From Zestomonas carbonaria (GTDB lineage: Bacteria; Pseudomonadota; Gammaproteobacteria; Pseudomonadales; Pseudomonadaceae): a stretch of 64,000 bases of DNA. Where the stretch lies: assembly GCF_904061905.1 (NCBI RefSeq), contig NZ_CAJFCI010000059.1, forward strand, positions 1 to 64,000. The letters are read 5' to 3'. The notes below the pieces were generated by a model. The model made no database searches. It had not been told where the DNA came from and saw only the letters and a program-made list of their open reading frames with translations. Position numbers and translations under genes: made by a program. Each line of letters begins with the position of its first letter. Positions within the stretch are counted from its first letter, which is position 1. Shown in pieces: positions 54,204-64,000 of the stretch.

Positions 54204-54671
54204 TCAAAGCCACACGGCGTTCCAGAACGGATAATCGCCAATCCGCTTCACCAACCCCGCACGCAGGGGATTGGCCACGATGTAGCGTGCGGTCGCGCGC
54301 AGGTCCGCCTCGGCACGCAAGGCGTGATCATGAAACGCCCTGGCCCAGAGTGGGCCGTGTCGACCGAGGCTTCGGTTCGCATGGCGGGCGCTGGCGGATT
54401 TCAGGCGGCCGACCAATTCGCTGAGATCGCCATGCTCGCTCAACTGGATCAGCCAATGCGCATGGTCCGGCATCAGCACCCAGGCGAGCATGCGGTCGGC
54501 GGCCTGTACCTCAGCGGCTTCGAAGCAGCGTGCGGCGGCACAGGCGGCCTGGAAGTCAGTGAACAGGGGACGGCGCTCCGTGGTCGTGGCGGTGACCAGG
54601 TAGGCGGTATTGCCGATGGACACGCGACCTTTGCGCAAGGCTGCGTGGCCGGAACGGCGAAGCTCTTCCAT
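54204..54671 (-). CDS. REP-associated tyrosine transposase (RAYT)
   Basis: This 155-residue Y1-type HUH nuclease has the metal motif H70-A-H72 (MPDHAHWL), and the catalytic Tyr130 in ATARYIVANPLRAGLV. It is the standard RAYT/TnpA-REP fold, normally single-copy and domesticated, that nicks REP hairpins. It lies directly next to a four-unit array of the same REP family (53914-54196), with a REP-like GCCGCTCCCGCC just upstream of its start (about 54701). It appears intact and is probably the source of the window's arrays. Confidence 0.93.
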   Translation of the reverse strand: MEELRRSGHAALRKGRVSIGNTAYLVTATTTERRPLFTDFQAACAAARCFEAAEVQAADRMLAWVLMPDHAHWLIQLSEHGDLSELVGRLKSASARHANRSLGRHGPLWARAFHDHALRAEADLRATARYIVANPLRAGLVKRIGDYPFWNAVWL

Positions 54672-54711
54672 GAGCGATTCTCCGTGACGGGTTCGTATGG
54701 GCCGCTCCCGC

Positions 54712-56547
<1,836 letters not shown>

Positions 56548-56632
56548 GGTGTCGCATCCTTAAAGTGCTGCCGGGCCTGTTGGCCCGGCGGGCGGCATAT
56601 CCTGTGCCGCGGGAGGAGGGGGAGCGTTCGGT

Positions 56633-56751
56633 CCCTCACCCCAGCCCTCTCCCGGAGGGAGAGGGGGGCAATCCGAGGCGTTGGTTAGCGCCGTGCATGA
56701 CCTCAGCTTCGATCAGTCCCCTCTCCCCCTGGGAGAGGGTTGGGGTGAGGG
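56633..56751. repeat. Inverted pair of CT-rich palindromes
   Basis: CCCTCACCCCAGCCCTCTCC C (56633-56653) faces GGGAGAGGGTTGGGGTGAGG G (56731-56751). It is the same family as at 15.97, 40.14 and 60.50 kb, with an 78-bp centre. It occupies the gap between ppiA and the ABC gene. Confidence 0.85.
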
Positions 56752-56782
56752 GCGGACTTTCGTCCAGCCGACTTCCCCTCAG

Positions 56783-57337
56783 TCAAATCCGCTTGGCCGA
56801 AAGAATCACCACCGGCTGGGCGGGCACGTCGCGCATGCCGGCGCGGAAGGTGGTCGGCGTCTGGGCGATGCGGTCGACCACGTCCATGCCGCGCACCACC
56901 TTGCCGAACACCGCGTAGCCGAAGTCACGCACGCCGTGGTCGAGGAACGCGTTGTCCTTCTGGTTGATGAAGAACTGGCTGGTGGCCGAGTTCACTTCCG
57001 AGGTCCGCGCCATGGCCAGTGTGCCGCGCACGTTGTGCAGGCCGTTGTCGGCTTCGTTCTTGATCGGCTCCCGGGTTTTCTTCTCGCTCATGCTCTCGGT
57101 GTAGCCGCCGGTCTGCACCATGAAGCCGGGGATCACCCGGTGGAAGATGGTGTTGTCGTAGAAACCGCTGTCCACGTAGGCGAGGAAGTTCTTCACGGTG
57201 ACCGGCGCCTTGCCGGCGTCGAGTTCGACCTCGATCTCGCCCAGGCTGGTGGCGAGCAGCACGCGGGGGTTGTCAGCGGCCAGCAGGTTGCAGGCGAACA
57301 GCAGGGAGCAGGCAGCGAGTACGAGTTTCTTCAGCAT
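56783..57337 (-). CDS. ppiA: Periplasmic peptidyl-prolyl cis-trans isomerase (cyclophilin)
   Basis: This 184-residue protein has a signal peptide ([16 protein letters not shown]) and the cyclophilin core: [34 protein letters not shown] and [17 protein letters not shown]. It accelerates proline isomerisation during folding in the periplasm. It lies 15 bp after an alpha/beta hydrolase gene with which it may be co-transcribed. Confidence 0.94.
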   Translation of the reverse strand: MLKKLVLAACSLLFACNLLAADNPRVLLATSLGEIEVELDAGKAPVTVKNFLAYVDSGFYDNTIFHRVIPGFMVQTGGYTESMSEKKTREPIKNEADNGLHNVRGTLAMARTSEVNSATSQFFINQKDNAFLDHGVRDFGYAVFGKVVRGMDVVDRIAQTPTTFRAGMRDVPAQPVVILSAKRI

Positions 57338-57352
57338 CGTTGAGGCCTTTTT

Positions 57353-58153
57353 CTAGGTCTTGGCGGAACGCTCGACCTCGGCGAGGAAGTCGAGCAGGGT
57401 GGTGTTGAATCGTTCGGGCTGGTCCATCGGGGTGGCATGGCGCGAGTCGGCGATCACCGCCAGGCGCGCGTTCGGCAGCTCCTTGACGTAGGCCTCCTTC
57501 AGCGCCACCGGGGTGTAGTCGTGATCGGCACTGACCACCAGGGTAGGACAGGTGATGCGCTCCAGGCGTTCCCGCACGCCCCAGCCGATGATCGCGTCCA
57601 GGCTGGCGGTGTAGGCGCGCTTGTCGTTGCGCGGCCAGCGCTGCTCGACCTTCTGCCGCAGCTCGGCCTGTTCCGGCTTGGGGAACAGGATGCGCGCGAG
57701 GCCCTTGGCGATCCGCTCCAGGCTGAGCAGCCGCGAGAGGGTCCAGCGCTGGGCGATCATCAGGTAGTCGGCGGGCTTCCTGGCCTTCACCTCCGGGCCG
57801 CTGTTGACGATGGTCAGGCTCTTCAGCAGGTGCGGGAAGTCCACGCCGACCTGGAAACCGATCATTCCGCCCATGGAGATGCCGACCAGATGCACCGGCC
57901 CGCAGCCGAGGTGTTCGATCAGCGCCGCCACGTCCTCGGCGAAGCCGGCGATGCTGTAGCGTTCACGCGGCTTGCCGGAACGGCCGTGGCCGCGCACGTC
58001 GAGGGCGATGACCCGGTAGTGGGGGCTCAGCGCGGGGATCTGGTATTCCCAGTCCAGGGTGCTGGAACCCAGGCCATGAACCAGCAGCAGCGGCGCGCCG
58101 TGGCCGTATTCCTCGTAGTGCAGTTGGCAACCTTGGTAATCGAAGTAAGACAT
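57353..58153 (-). CDS. Alpha/beta hydrolase
   Basis: This 266-residue hydrolase has the core motifs LLLVHGLGSSTLDWEYQIP, nucleophile Ser in LVGISMGGMIGFQ and a C-terminal catalytic His near HATPMDQPERF. It resembles 3-oxoadipate enol-lactonase and related esterases. It follows the LysR gene by 18 bp and precedes ppiA, as in PA3225-PA3227. The substrate is unknown. Confidence 0.88.
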   Translation of the reverse strand: MSYFDYQGCQLHYEEYGHGAPLLLVHGLGSSTLDWEYQIPALSPHYRVIALDVRGHGRSGKPRERYSIAGFAEDVAALIEHLGCGPVHLVGISMGGMIGFQVGVDFPHLLKSLTIVNSGPEVKARKPADYLMIAQRWTLSRLLSLERIAKGLARILFPKPEQAELRQKVEQRWPRNDKRAYTASLDAIIGWGVRERLERITCPTLVVSADHDYTPVALKEAYVKELPNARLAVIADSRHATPMDQPERFNTTLLDFLAEVERSAKT

Positions 58154-58171
58154 GGGAGCCCCCGGGGCGCG

Positions 58172-59098
58172 TCAGGTGGTCGGCAGAGGTGCGGCGAAAG
58201 GTGCATCCAGGGGCGCACTGTCGAAGGTCTTGAGCAGGTCGATGAGGATCTGCGTCGCCGGTCCCAGTGTCTTTTCCTTGTTCGAATAAAGGTAGAAGCT
58301 GGGCCGCCGGCTGCCGCCCTGGTCCAGCGGCAGCGGCTTGAGCAGGCCCTCGTGCAATTCGCGTTCGATCAGGTGGCGTGGCAGCCAGGCGAAGCCCAGG
58401 CCGTTGCCGACGAAGGTGGCGGCGGTGGCCAGGCTGCCGACCGTCCAGCGCTGCTCGGCGCCGAGCCAGCCGACGTCGCGCGGCTGGGTGTGCCCGGAGT
58501 CGCGGATCACCACTTGCAGATGGCCTTCCAGGTCCTGGAAGGTGATCTCGCGTTGCAGCAGGTGCAGCGGATGCAGCGGATGGGCGACGGCGATGAATTC
58601 CACCGAGTTCAGCTCCTCGCCCAGGTAGCCGCCGATGTTCAGGCTGCTGATCGCCAGGTCGGCGACGCCTTCGAGCAGCACTTCCTCGACCCCGGACAGC
58701 ACTTCCTCGCGCAACCGCACCCGGCAGCCCCGGCTCTGCGGCATGAAGGCGCTGAGCGCGCGCACCAGGCGGGCGATCGGGTAGGCGGCGTCGACCACCA
58801 GGCGCACCTCCGCCTCCCAGCCCTGCTCCATGTGGTGGGCGAGGTCTTCCAGTTGGCTGGCCTGCTTGACCAGTTGCCGCGAGCGGCGCAGCAGCACGGC
58901 GCCGGCTTCGGTGAGCACCGCCTTGCGCCCGTCGATGCGCAGCAGCGGTACGCCGAGCTGTTCCTGCATGCGCGCCACCGTGTAGCTGATCGAGGATTGC
59001 GAGCGGTGCAACGCCTCGGCCGCCTGGGCGAAACCGCCGTGATCGACCACCGCCTGGAGGGTGCGCCATTGATCCAGGGTTACGCGGGGAGCTTTCAT
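58172..59098 (-). CDS. LysR family transcriptional regulator
   Basis: This 308-residue protein has an N-terminal HTH (LDQWRTLQAVVDHGGFAQAAEALHRSQSSISYTVARMQEQLGVPLL) and a C-terminal effector domain with EVRLVVDAAYPIARLVRALSAF. It is transcribed with the alpha/beta hydrolase and is divergent from the small exported protein at 59151, with only 52 bp between starts. Its regulon is unknown. Confidence 0.92.
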   Translation of the reverse strand: MKAPRVTLDQWRTLQAVVDHGGFAQAAEALHRSQSSISYTVARMQEQLGVPLLRIDGRKAVLTEAGAVLLRRSRQLVKQASQLEDLAHHMEQGWEAEVRLVVDAAYPIARLVRALSAFMPQSRGCRVRLREEVLSGVEEVLLEGVADLAISSLNIGGYLGEELNSVEFIAVAHPLHPLHLLQREITFQDLEGHLQVVIRDSGHTQPRDVGWLGAEQRWTVGSLATAATFVGNGLGFAWLPRHLIERELHEGLLKPLPLDQGGSRRPSFYLYSNKEKTLGPATQILIDLLKTFDSAPLDAPFAAPLPTT

Positions 59099-59150
59099 CT
59101 ACGTCTCCTCTTGTCCTACGCTGGCCTCCCGTACCGGAGAAACCTGTCCC

Positions 59151-59474
59151 ATGAAAAAGCTGTACTGTGCCGTATTCGCCCTGCTGCCCATGGGGGCATT
59201 GGCCGCGACCTATCCCATCGAGCTGGAGAAGCAGTTGAACGGCGCGGAAGTGTCCGCCTCCGGCCAGGCCATCGATTACAACCTGGCCGCCCTCGACCTC
59301 TACAACTATGGCCAGACCCGCGCCAGGTGCACCGCCGTGTTCCGCAACGGCCCGGAAGTGCCGCGCACCCGCAAGGTCACCCTGGAGCCGGGCGGCAACG
59401 CGGCGCTGACCGGCAAGTTCAACAACGGCATCATCCGTCTGCGCATCAAGCTCACCTGCGAACCGCTCGACTGA
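59151..59474 (+). CDS. Small exported protein (PA3224-like)
   Basis: This 107-residue protein has a signal peptide (MKKLYCAVFALLPMGALA) and a beta-rich mature part (YPIELEKQLNGAEVSASGQA, RKVTLEPGGNAALTGKFNNG). It ends with two cysteines separated by about 46 residues (ARCTAV, KLTCEP), suggesting a disulphide. It precedes azoR by 174 bp. The family is uncharacterised. Confidence 0.8.
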   Translation: MKKLYCAVFALLPMGALAATYPIELEKQLNGAEVSASGQAIDYNLAALDLYNYGQTRARCTAVFRNGPEVPRTRKVTLEPGGNAALTGKFNNGIIRLRIKLTCEPLD

Positions 59475-59609
59475 CCCGGAATAGGCGTCCGGACGGTGCG
59501 CAGGGCACCGTCCAGAGCCTAATTCGCTTGCATCCATAAATCAAATTTGTAGATCGTTTGTAGCGGATTTTTCCGCTTTTTTATCGATTCGTGTCTCAAT
59601 AATCTGCAC

Positions 59610-59638
59610 CCATCGAAACGCACACACCTTCTCGATGG
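59610..59638. promoter_or_regulatory. Inverted repeat before the azoreductase gene
   Basis: CCATCGA (59610-59616) and TCGATGG (59632-59638) are exact complements with a 15-bp spacer, 11 bp before the azoR ATG. It may be an operator or an mRNA hairpin over the ribosome-binding region. A LysR-type regulator is a possible binder. Confidence 0.4.
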
Positions 59639-59648
59639 AGTCAGCAGC

Positions 59649-60248
59649 ATGTCCAATGTTCTCGTGATCGAAAGCAGCGCCCGCCAACAGGGTTCGATTT
59701 CCCGCCAGCTCACCGAAGAGTTCCTGGTGCAATGGCGCGAGGCCCATCCGGACGACAGCATCACCATCCGCGACCTGGCCAAGGAGCCGGTTCCGCACCT
59801 GGACGAAACCCTGCTCGGCGGCTGGATGAAGCCGGCCGACCGGCAGAGCGCCGCGGAAAAGGCCGCCCTGGAACGCTCCAACCGGCTGACCGAGGAACTG
59901 CTGGCTGCCGACGTGCTGGTACTGGCCGCACCGATGTACAACTTTGCCATCCCCAGCACCCTGAAGTCCTGGCTCGACCACGTGCTGCGCGCCGGGGTGA
60001 CCTTCAAGTACACCGAGACCGGCCCGCAAGGCCTGCTCAGCGGCAAGCGTGCCTACGTGCTGACCGCTCGCGGCGGCATCTACGCCGGCAGCGCCCTGGA
60101 TCACCAGGAGCCCTACCTGCGCCAGGCGCTGGCCTTCATCGGCATCCACGACGTCACCTTCATCCATGCCGAGGGCCTGAACATGGGCGCCGAGTTCTCC
60201 GAGAAGGGCCTGGCGCAAGCCAAGTCGCGCCTCGCTGAAGTCGCCTGA
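59649..60248 (+). CDS. azoR3: FMN-dependent NADH-azoreductase
   Basis: This 199-residue flavodoxin-like protein has the AzoR motifs VLVIESSARQQGSISRQLTEEF and LAAPMYNFAIPSTLKSWLDHV, and the FMN-binding TARGGIYAG. It reduces azo compounds and quinones with NADH. It matches AzoR3 (PA3223) of P. aeruginosa in sequence and position next to the PA3224-like gene. Confidence 0.9.
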   Translation: MSNVLVIESSARQQGSISRQLTEEFLVQWREAHPDDSITIRDLAKEPVPHLDETLLGGWMKPADRQSAAEKAALERSNRLTEELLAADVLVLAAPMYNFAIPSTLKSWLDHVLRAGVTFKYTETGPQGLLSGKRAYVLTARGGIYAGSALDHQEPYLRQALAFIGIHDVTFIHAEGLNMGAEFSEKGLAQAKSRLAEVA

Positions 60249-60297
60249 CGAAATCCGCCACCACGCTTCCTTGCGCCCCCCGGCTCCTGGGCGCTCC

Positions 60298-60336
60298 ATC
60301 CGGACAACCGCTCCCCCCTGGTTGTCCGGATTTTTT
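60298..60336 (+). terminator. Rho-independent terminator of the azoreductase gene
   Basis: ATCCGGACAACC and GGTTGTCCGGAT form a perfect 12-bp stem, followed by TTTTT. It lies 50 bp after the stop at 60248. Confidence 0.9.
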
Positions 60337-60380
60337 GTTTGTGGGGTTGAGGCTGCCTGGGTGTTTGCCGTAGCGGGAAC

Positions 60381-60541
60381 ATAGGAGCTGGCCATGCCTG
60401 CGATTCGCGGCCATGGGCCGCTCCTACGGGGCGTGGTTCGGGGAACTCCATTGCCGGTTTCCCCGGATTGCATCCGAGCCACGGAGGTGGGAGCAAGTCA
60501 CCCCTCTCCCATTCATGGGAGAGGGGCCGGGGGAGAGGGCT
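60381..60541. repeat. Three dispersed hairpins between azoR and rarD
   Basis: An inverted REP copy at 60381-60427 (ATAGGAGCTGGCCATG ... GGGCCGCTCCTAC), a GGATTGCATCC hairpin at 60462-60480, and the CT-rich palindrome CCCCTCTCCCATTCATGGGA GAGGGG at 60501-60526. No gene is seen in 60249-60694 apart from the terminator. Confidence 0.8.
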
Positions 60542-60694
60542 GGTGCCGAACACCGCACTGACCGGGGCGTCCGCTCCTGCGGGCAACCTCCCGCAACGCT
60601 TGGGTTTCGCCCTGGCCTCGGGTAATGTCGAGGACTTTTTGCGAGAGTCTGCGATGTCCCCTTACTGCCTGTCCGTTCGTCGTCGGTGGCGGCC

Positions 60695-61585
60695 ATGAGG
60701 TTGTCCGGCCGTGGCATGGCCCTGTCCCTGGCGGCATCCGCGCTGTTCGCCCTGATTCCCGGCTACGTGCGCGAGCTGGCGCCGCTCGACGGCTGGCAGA
60801 TCCTCGCCCAGCGCGTGCTCTGGTCGATCCCGGCGGTGCTCCTGCTGGTCCTGGCGTTCCGCCAGTGGCCGACGCTGATGGCGGTGTTCGGACGCCTGCG
60901 TCGCGAGCCGCTGCTGCTGGCCGCCGTGCCGCTGGCGTCGTTGCTGATCGGCGTGCAGTGGGGGCTGTTCCTCTGGGCGCCGTTGGTGGGGCGGATGCTC
61001 GAGGTGTCGCTGGGCTACTTCCTTCTGCCGCTGGTCCTGGTGGTGGTCGGCAGGCTGTTCTACGACGAGCGCCTGCGGCCGCTGCAAGGCATCGCCGTGC
61101 TGCTGGCGCTGGCCGGCGTGCTCCACGAACTGTGGGACACCGGCGCCTTCTCCTGGCTGACCCTGGTCACCGCGCTGGGCTATCCGCCCTACCTGATGCT
61201 GCGCCGCTGGATGCGCCTGGACGCGCTGTCCGGCTTCATCCTGGAAATGCTGGTGCTGGCGCCGTTGGCGATCTGGCTGGTGATGGCCTATTCACCGCCC
61301 GGCGCCTTCGAACAGGCGCCGCAGCTCTGGTGGCTGCTGCCGGGGCTGGGCCTGCTCGGCACCCTGGCTTTCGCGGCGATGATGGCGGCCAGCCGGCTGC
61401 TGCCGATGGGGCTGTTCGGGATTCTCAGCTATGTCGAGCCGGTGCTGCTGTTCGCTGTCGCCGTGCTGATGCTCGGCGAGGCCTTCGATCCGCGTCAGTT
61501 CTGGACCTACGGTCCGATATGGCTGGCGATCCTGTTGACCGGCTGGGACAGTGCGCGGGTGTTGCGTAAGCAGGCGCAGGTGTAG
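60695..61585 (+). CDS. rarD: EamA family transporter RarD
   Basis: This 296-residue protein has about ten helices and the RarD-type segments LIPGYVRELAPLDGWQILAQRVLWSIP and GVQWGLFLWAPLVGRMLEVSLGYFLLPL. It is a drug/metabolite transporter of unknown substrate. I chose ATG 60695; an in-frame GTG at 60686 is also possible. It is the only gene on the + strand between azoR and the helicase. Confidence 0.85.
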   Translation: MRLSGRGMALSLAASALFALIPGYVRELAPLDGWQILAQRVLWSIPAVLLLVLAFRQWPTLMAVFGRLRREPLLLAAVPLASLLIGVQWGLFLWAPLVGRMLEVSLGYFLLPLVLVVVGRLFYDERLRPLQGIAVLLALAGVLHELWDTGAFSWLTLVTALGYPPYLMLRRWMRLDALSGFILEMLVLAPLAIWLVMAYSPPGAFEQAPQLWWLLPGLGLLGTLAFAAMMAASRLLPMGLFGILSYVEPVLLFAVAVLMLGEAFDPRQFWTYGPIWLAILLTGWDSARVLRKQAQV

Positions 61586-61599
61586 TGCGCTTCTAGGCT

Positions 61600-61633
61600 C
61601 TACCGAGCGCAGGCACTTTTCGTACGGAACCTA
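61600..61633. repeat. Half-copy of the GGTTCGGTACGAAAAG hairpin element
   Basis: The minus strand at 61617-61633 reads GGTTCCGTACGAAAAGT, matching 26401-26417 at 16 of 17 positions. Flanking CTAGG sequences form a weak stem. It lies between the convergent rarD and NUDIX genes, where it could function as a terminator. Confidence 0.5.
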
Positions 61634-62026
61634 GGCGCGGTCCAGCGCTGGCAGTACCTGTTCGCGTAGCAGCGGGGCGAGGCGATCGTGGAGGGGCGCG
61701 CCAGGTTCCAGCCAGGCCAGTTCCTCGAGTTCGGCGGCGGCCTGGACGGCATGGGGCAGGCGGGCGGTGAAGATGTCGGCGGCGACCCAGGTGTCCGCCT
61801 CGTTGGCCGCCGGCGCGTGGAAACGGCCAAGCGGCTCGAAGGCGTTGGGCGGCAGGTCGAGTTGCAGCTCCTCGCGCAGCTCGCGGCGCAGGGCGCACAA
61901 CGGCGCTTCGCCGGTTTCGCGCTTGCCGCCGGGCAGCATGAACATGCGGGTATGCCGCTTGCGGACCAGCAGCAGGCGTTGCTGGTCGTCGAACAGGCAA
62001 GCGGCGGCGATGTGCAGGGTGGTCAA
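61631..62026 (-). CDS. NUDIX hydrolase
   Basis: This 131-residue protein has an almost complete Nudix box: GKRETGE then REL-R-EEL (residues about 35-56), with the final Gly of the box replaced by Gln. It hydrolyses a nucleoside diphosphate linked to X; the substrate is unknown. It begins at TTG 62026, which overlaps the stop of the upstream reductase gene (TTGA), so the two are coupled. No ATG is available nearby. Confidence 0.82.
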   Translation of the reverse strand: MTTLHIAAACLFDDQQRLLLVRKRHTRMFMLPGGKRETGEAPLCALRRELREELQLDLPPNAFEPLGRFHAPAANEADTWVAADIFTARLPHAVQAAAELEELAWLEPGAPLHDRLAPLLREQVLPALDRA

Positions 62027-62562
62027 GCAGCCTCGCCCTGTACCTGGTAGTGCAGTTGCACCACGCCGGTGGAGAAGTTGCGCTGGGTCTGCAGGGTCAG
62101 GCCGCGTTCCAGGCCGGTGGCGAACATCTTGATGCCGGCACCGAGCATGTGCGGCACCACGCTGACCACCAGCTCGTCGAGCAGGCCGGCGGAGTAGCAG
62201 GTGCCGGCCAGCGAACCGCCGCCCACCAGCCAGACGCGCTTGCAGCCCATGTCGCCAAGCTTGTTCAGCGCTTCGGACGGCGTCCAGTGGCAGATATGCA
62301 CGTCCGAGTCGGCGGCTGGCAGAACCGAGCGAGTCAGCACGATGCAGGTCTTGCCCGGGTAGGGCCACTTGTCGGCGTACTTGAGGATCGTCTCGTAGGT
62401 CACCCGCCCCATCAACAAGGCGTCGATGCCAGAATAGAAATCGTGATATCCGTAATCCTCACCGGCGTCCTCGATCGGGCGAAGCCAATCGACTCGGCCG
62501 TCCGGACGGGCGATATAACCATCCAAACTGGCAGCAACGTAGTAGATCAGGGCTGGTTTCAT
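62023..62562 (-). CDS. Dihydrofolate reductase-like (RibD C-terminal) protein
   Basis: This 179-residue protein has the RibD_C/DHFR pattern: IYYVAASLDGYIARPDGRVDWL at the N-terminus, ALLMGRVTYETIL, and a dinucleotide-binding-like VWLVGGGSLAG. Such stand-alone proteins are NADPH reductases of unknown substrate, not the folate pathway enzyme. It is first in a two-gene unit with the NUDIX hydrolase. Confidence 0.88.
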   Translation of the reverse strand: MKPALIYYVAASLDGYIARPDGRVDWLRPIEDAGEDYGYHDFYSGIDALLMGRVTYETILKYADKWPYPGKTCIVLTRSVLPAADSDVHICHWTPSEALNKLGDMGCKRVWLVGGGSLAGTCYSAGLLDELVVSVVPHMLGAGIKMFATGLERGLTLQTQRNFSTGVVQLHYQVQGEAA

Positions 62563-62819
62563 GCTGGCGTCTCCGGAGCTGGGCCCTAGCCAATGAGCGG
62601 TCAGGACGATCGCTGACCATTGGACCGCATCAGCTCTATAAAGTTTCCCCGCCAGATCAGACGTTTGCCAATAGTACGTCGCCTGATGGCCGGGAGTGTC
62701 AGAATTATGGTCCTCAAGTGTCTGCGGCGCCAGTGAATGCGGCCCAAGAAAAGCAGAGTTTTACGCCGACAACCGGTAACCTATGCCGCTCTTTAGTTCT
62801 GTTTCGCTTCGAGGTGCCT

Positions 62820-64000
<1,181 letters not shown>

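Noticed and set aside
54204..54671. Classical insertion sequence carrying the transposase
   Set aside because: The gene is a single-copy RAYT type with HUH/Tyr motifs. There are no terminal inverted repeats or target-site duplication of IS type; the flanks are REP sequences.

Overview
The window is chromosomal DNA of a high-GC gammaproteobacterium, almost certainly a Pseudomonas close to the P. aeruginosa group. Most proteins look like near-orthologues of P. aeruginosa ones recalled from memory: purMN/hda (PA0943-PA0947 block), the MxtR/CrbS hybrid kinase with its GNAT and AraC neighbours (PA3269-PA3271 block), FabH2 (PA3286), an OprO/OprP porin, and the ppiA/azoreductase block (PA3223-PA3228). 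These blocks are not in PAO1 order, and the intergenic gaps are full of palindromic repeats, so a relative such as P. citronellolis, P. nitroreducens or P. knackmussii is more likely than P. aeruginosa itself. No tRNA, rRNA, prophage or classical IS was seen. The only transposase-like gene is a REP-associated tyrosine transposase (RAYT).

Layout. 1-4.8 kb: a partial gene, a DUF3108 protein, purN/purM, a DUF2066 protein and hda. 4.8-5.2 kb: 162-bp tandem repeats. 5.2-10.6 kb: a metal-dependent hydrolase and alpha/beta hydrolase pair divergent from a MerR regulator, a diguanylate cyclase and a DUF4010/MgtC-like protein. 10.9-16 kb: the SSS-type hybrid sensor kinase, a GNAT and an AraC regulator. 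16-22 kb: azlCD, an LplT-acyltransferase fusion, small proteins and an Anr-like regulator with altered cluster ligands. 22-29.8 kb: binding proteins, an oxidoreductase, two LysE exporters, a MASE2-GGDEF cyclase and FabH2.

30-40 kb is a likely low-oxygen or stress block: a zinc alcohol dehydrogenase and P-type ATPase divergent from a tandem UspA protein, then an HlyD-RbbA-YhhJ-type operon. Sequences like Anr/FNR boxes lie in both key promoters. 40-49.7 kb: a YceH protein, a proline-rich DUF4124 protein, SstT, and a four-gene AaeXAB-type efflux operon divergent from a LysR regulator.

49.9-64 kb: an RluA-like synthase, a Pho-regulated OprO-type porin, a FemAB-like acyltransferase, the RAYT with flanking REP arrays, an ABC exporter, ppiA, a hydrolase, a LysR regulator, an azoreductase, rarD, a NUDIX/reductase pair and a DEAD-box helicase cut off by the window edge.

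The most unusual signals are a solitary type I-E CRISPR-repeat-like sequence at the broken 3' end of an araC gene (about 24.35 kb), the RAYT plus 69-70-bp REP arrays, the Anr paralogue together with the Anr-like boxes, and several families of dispersed hairpins.
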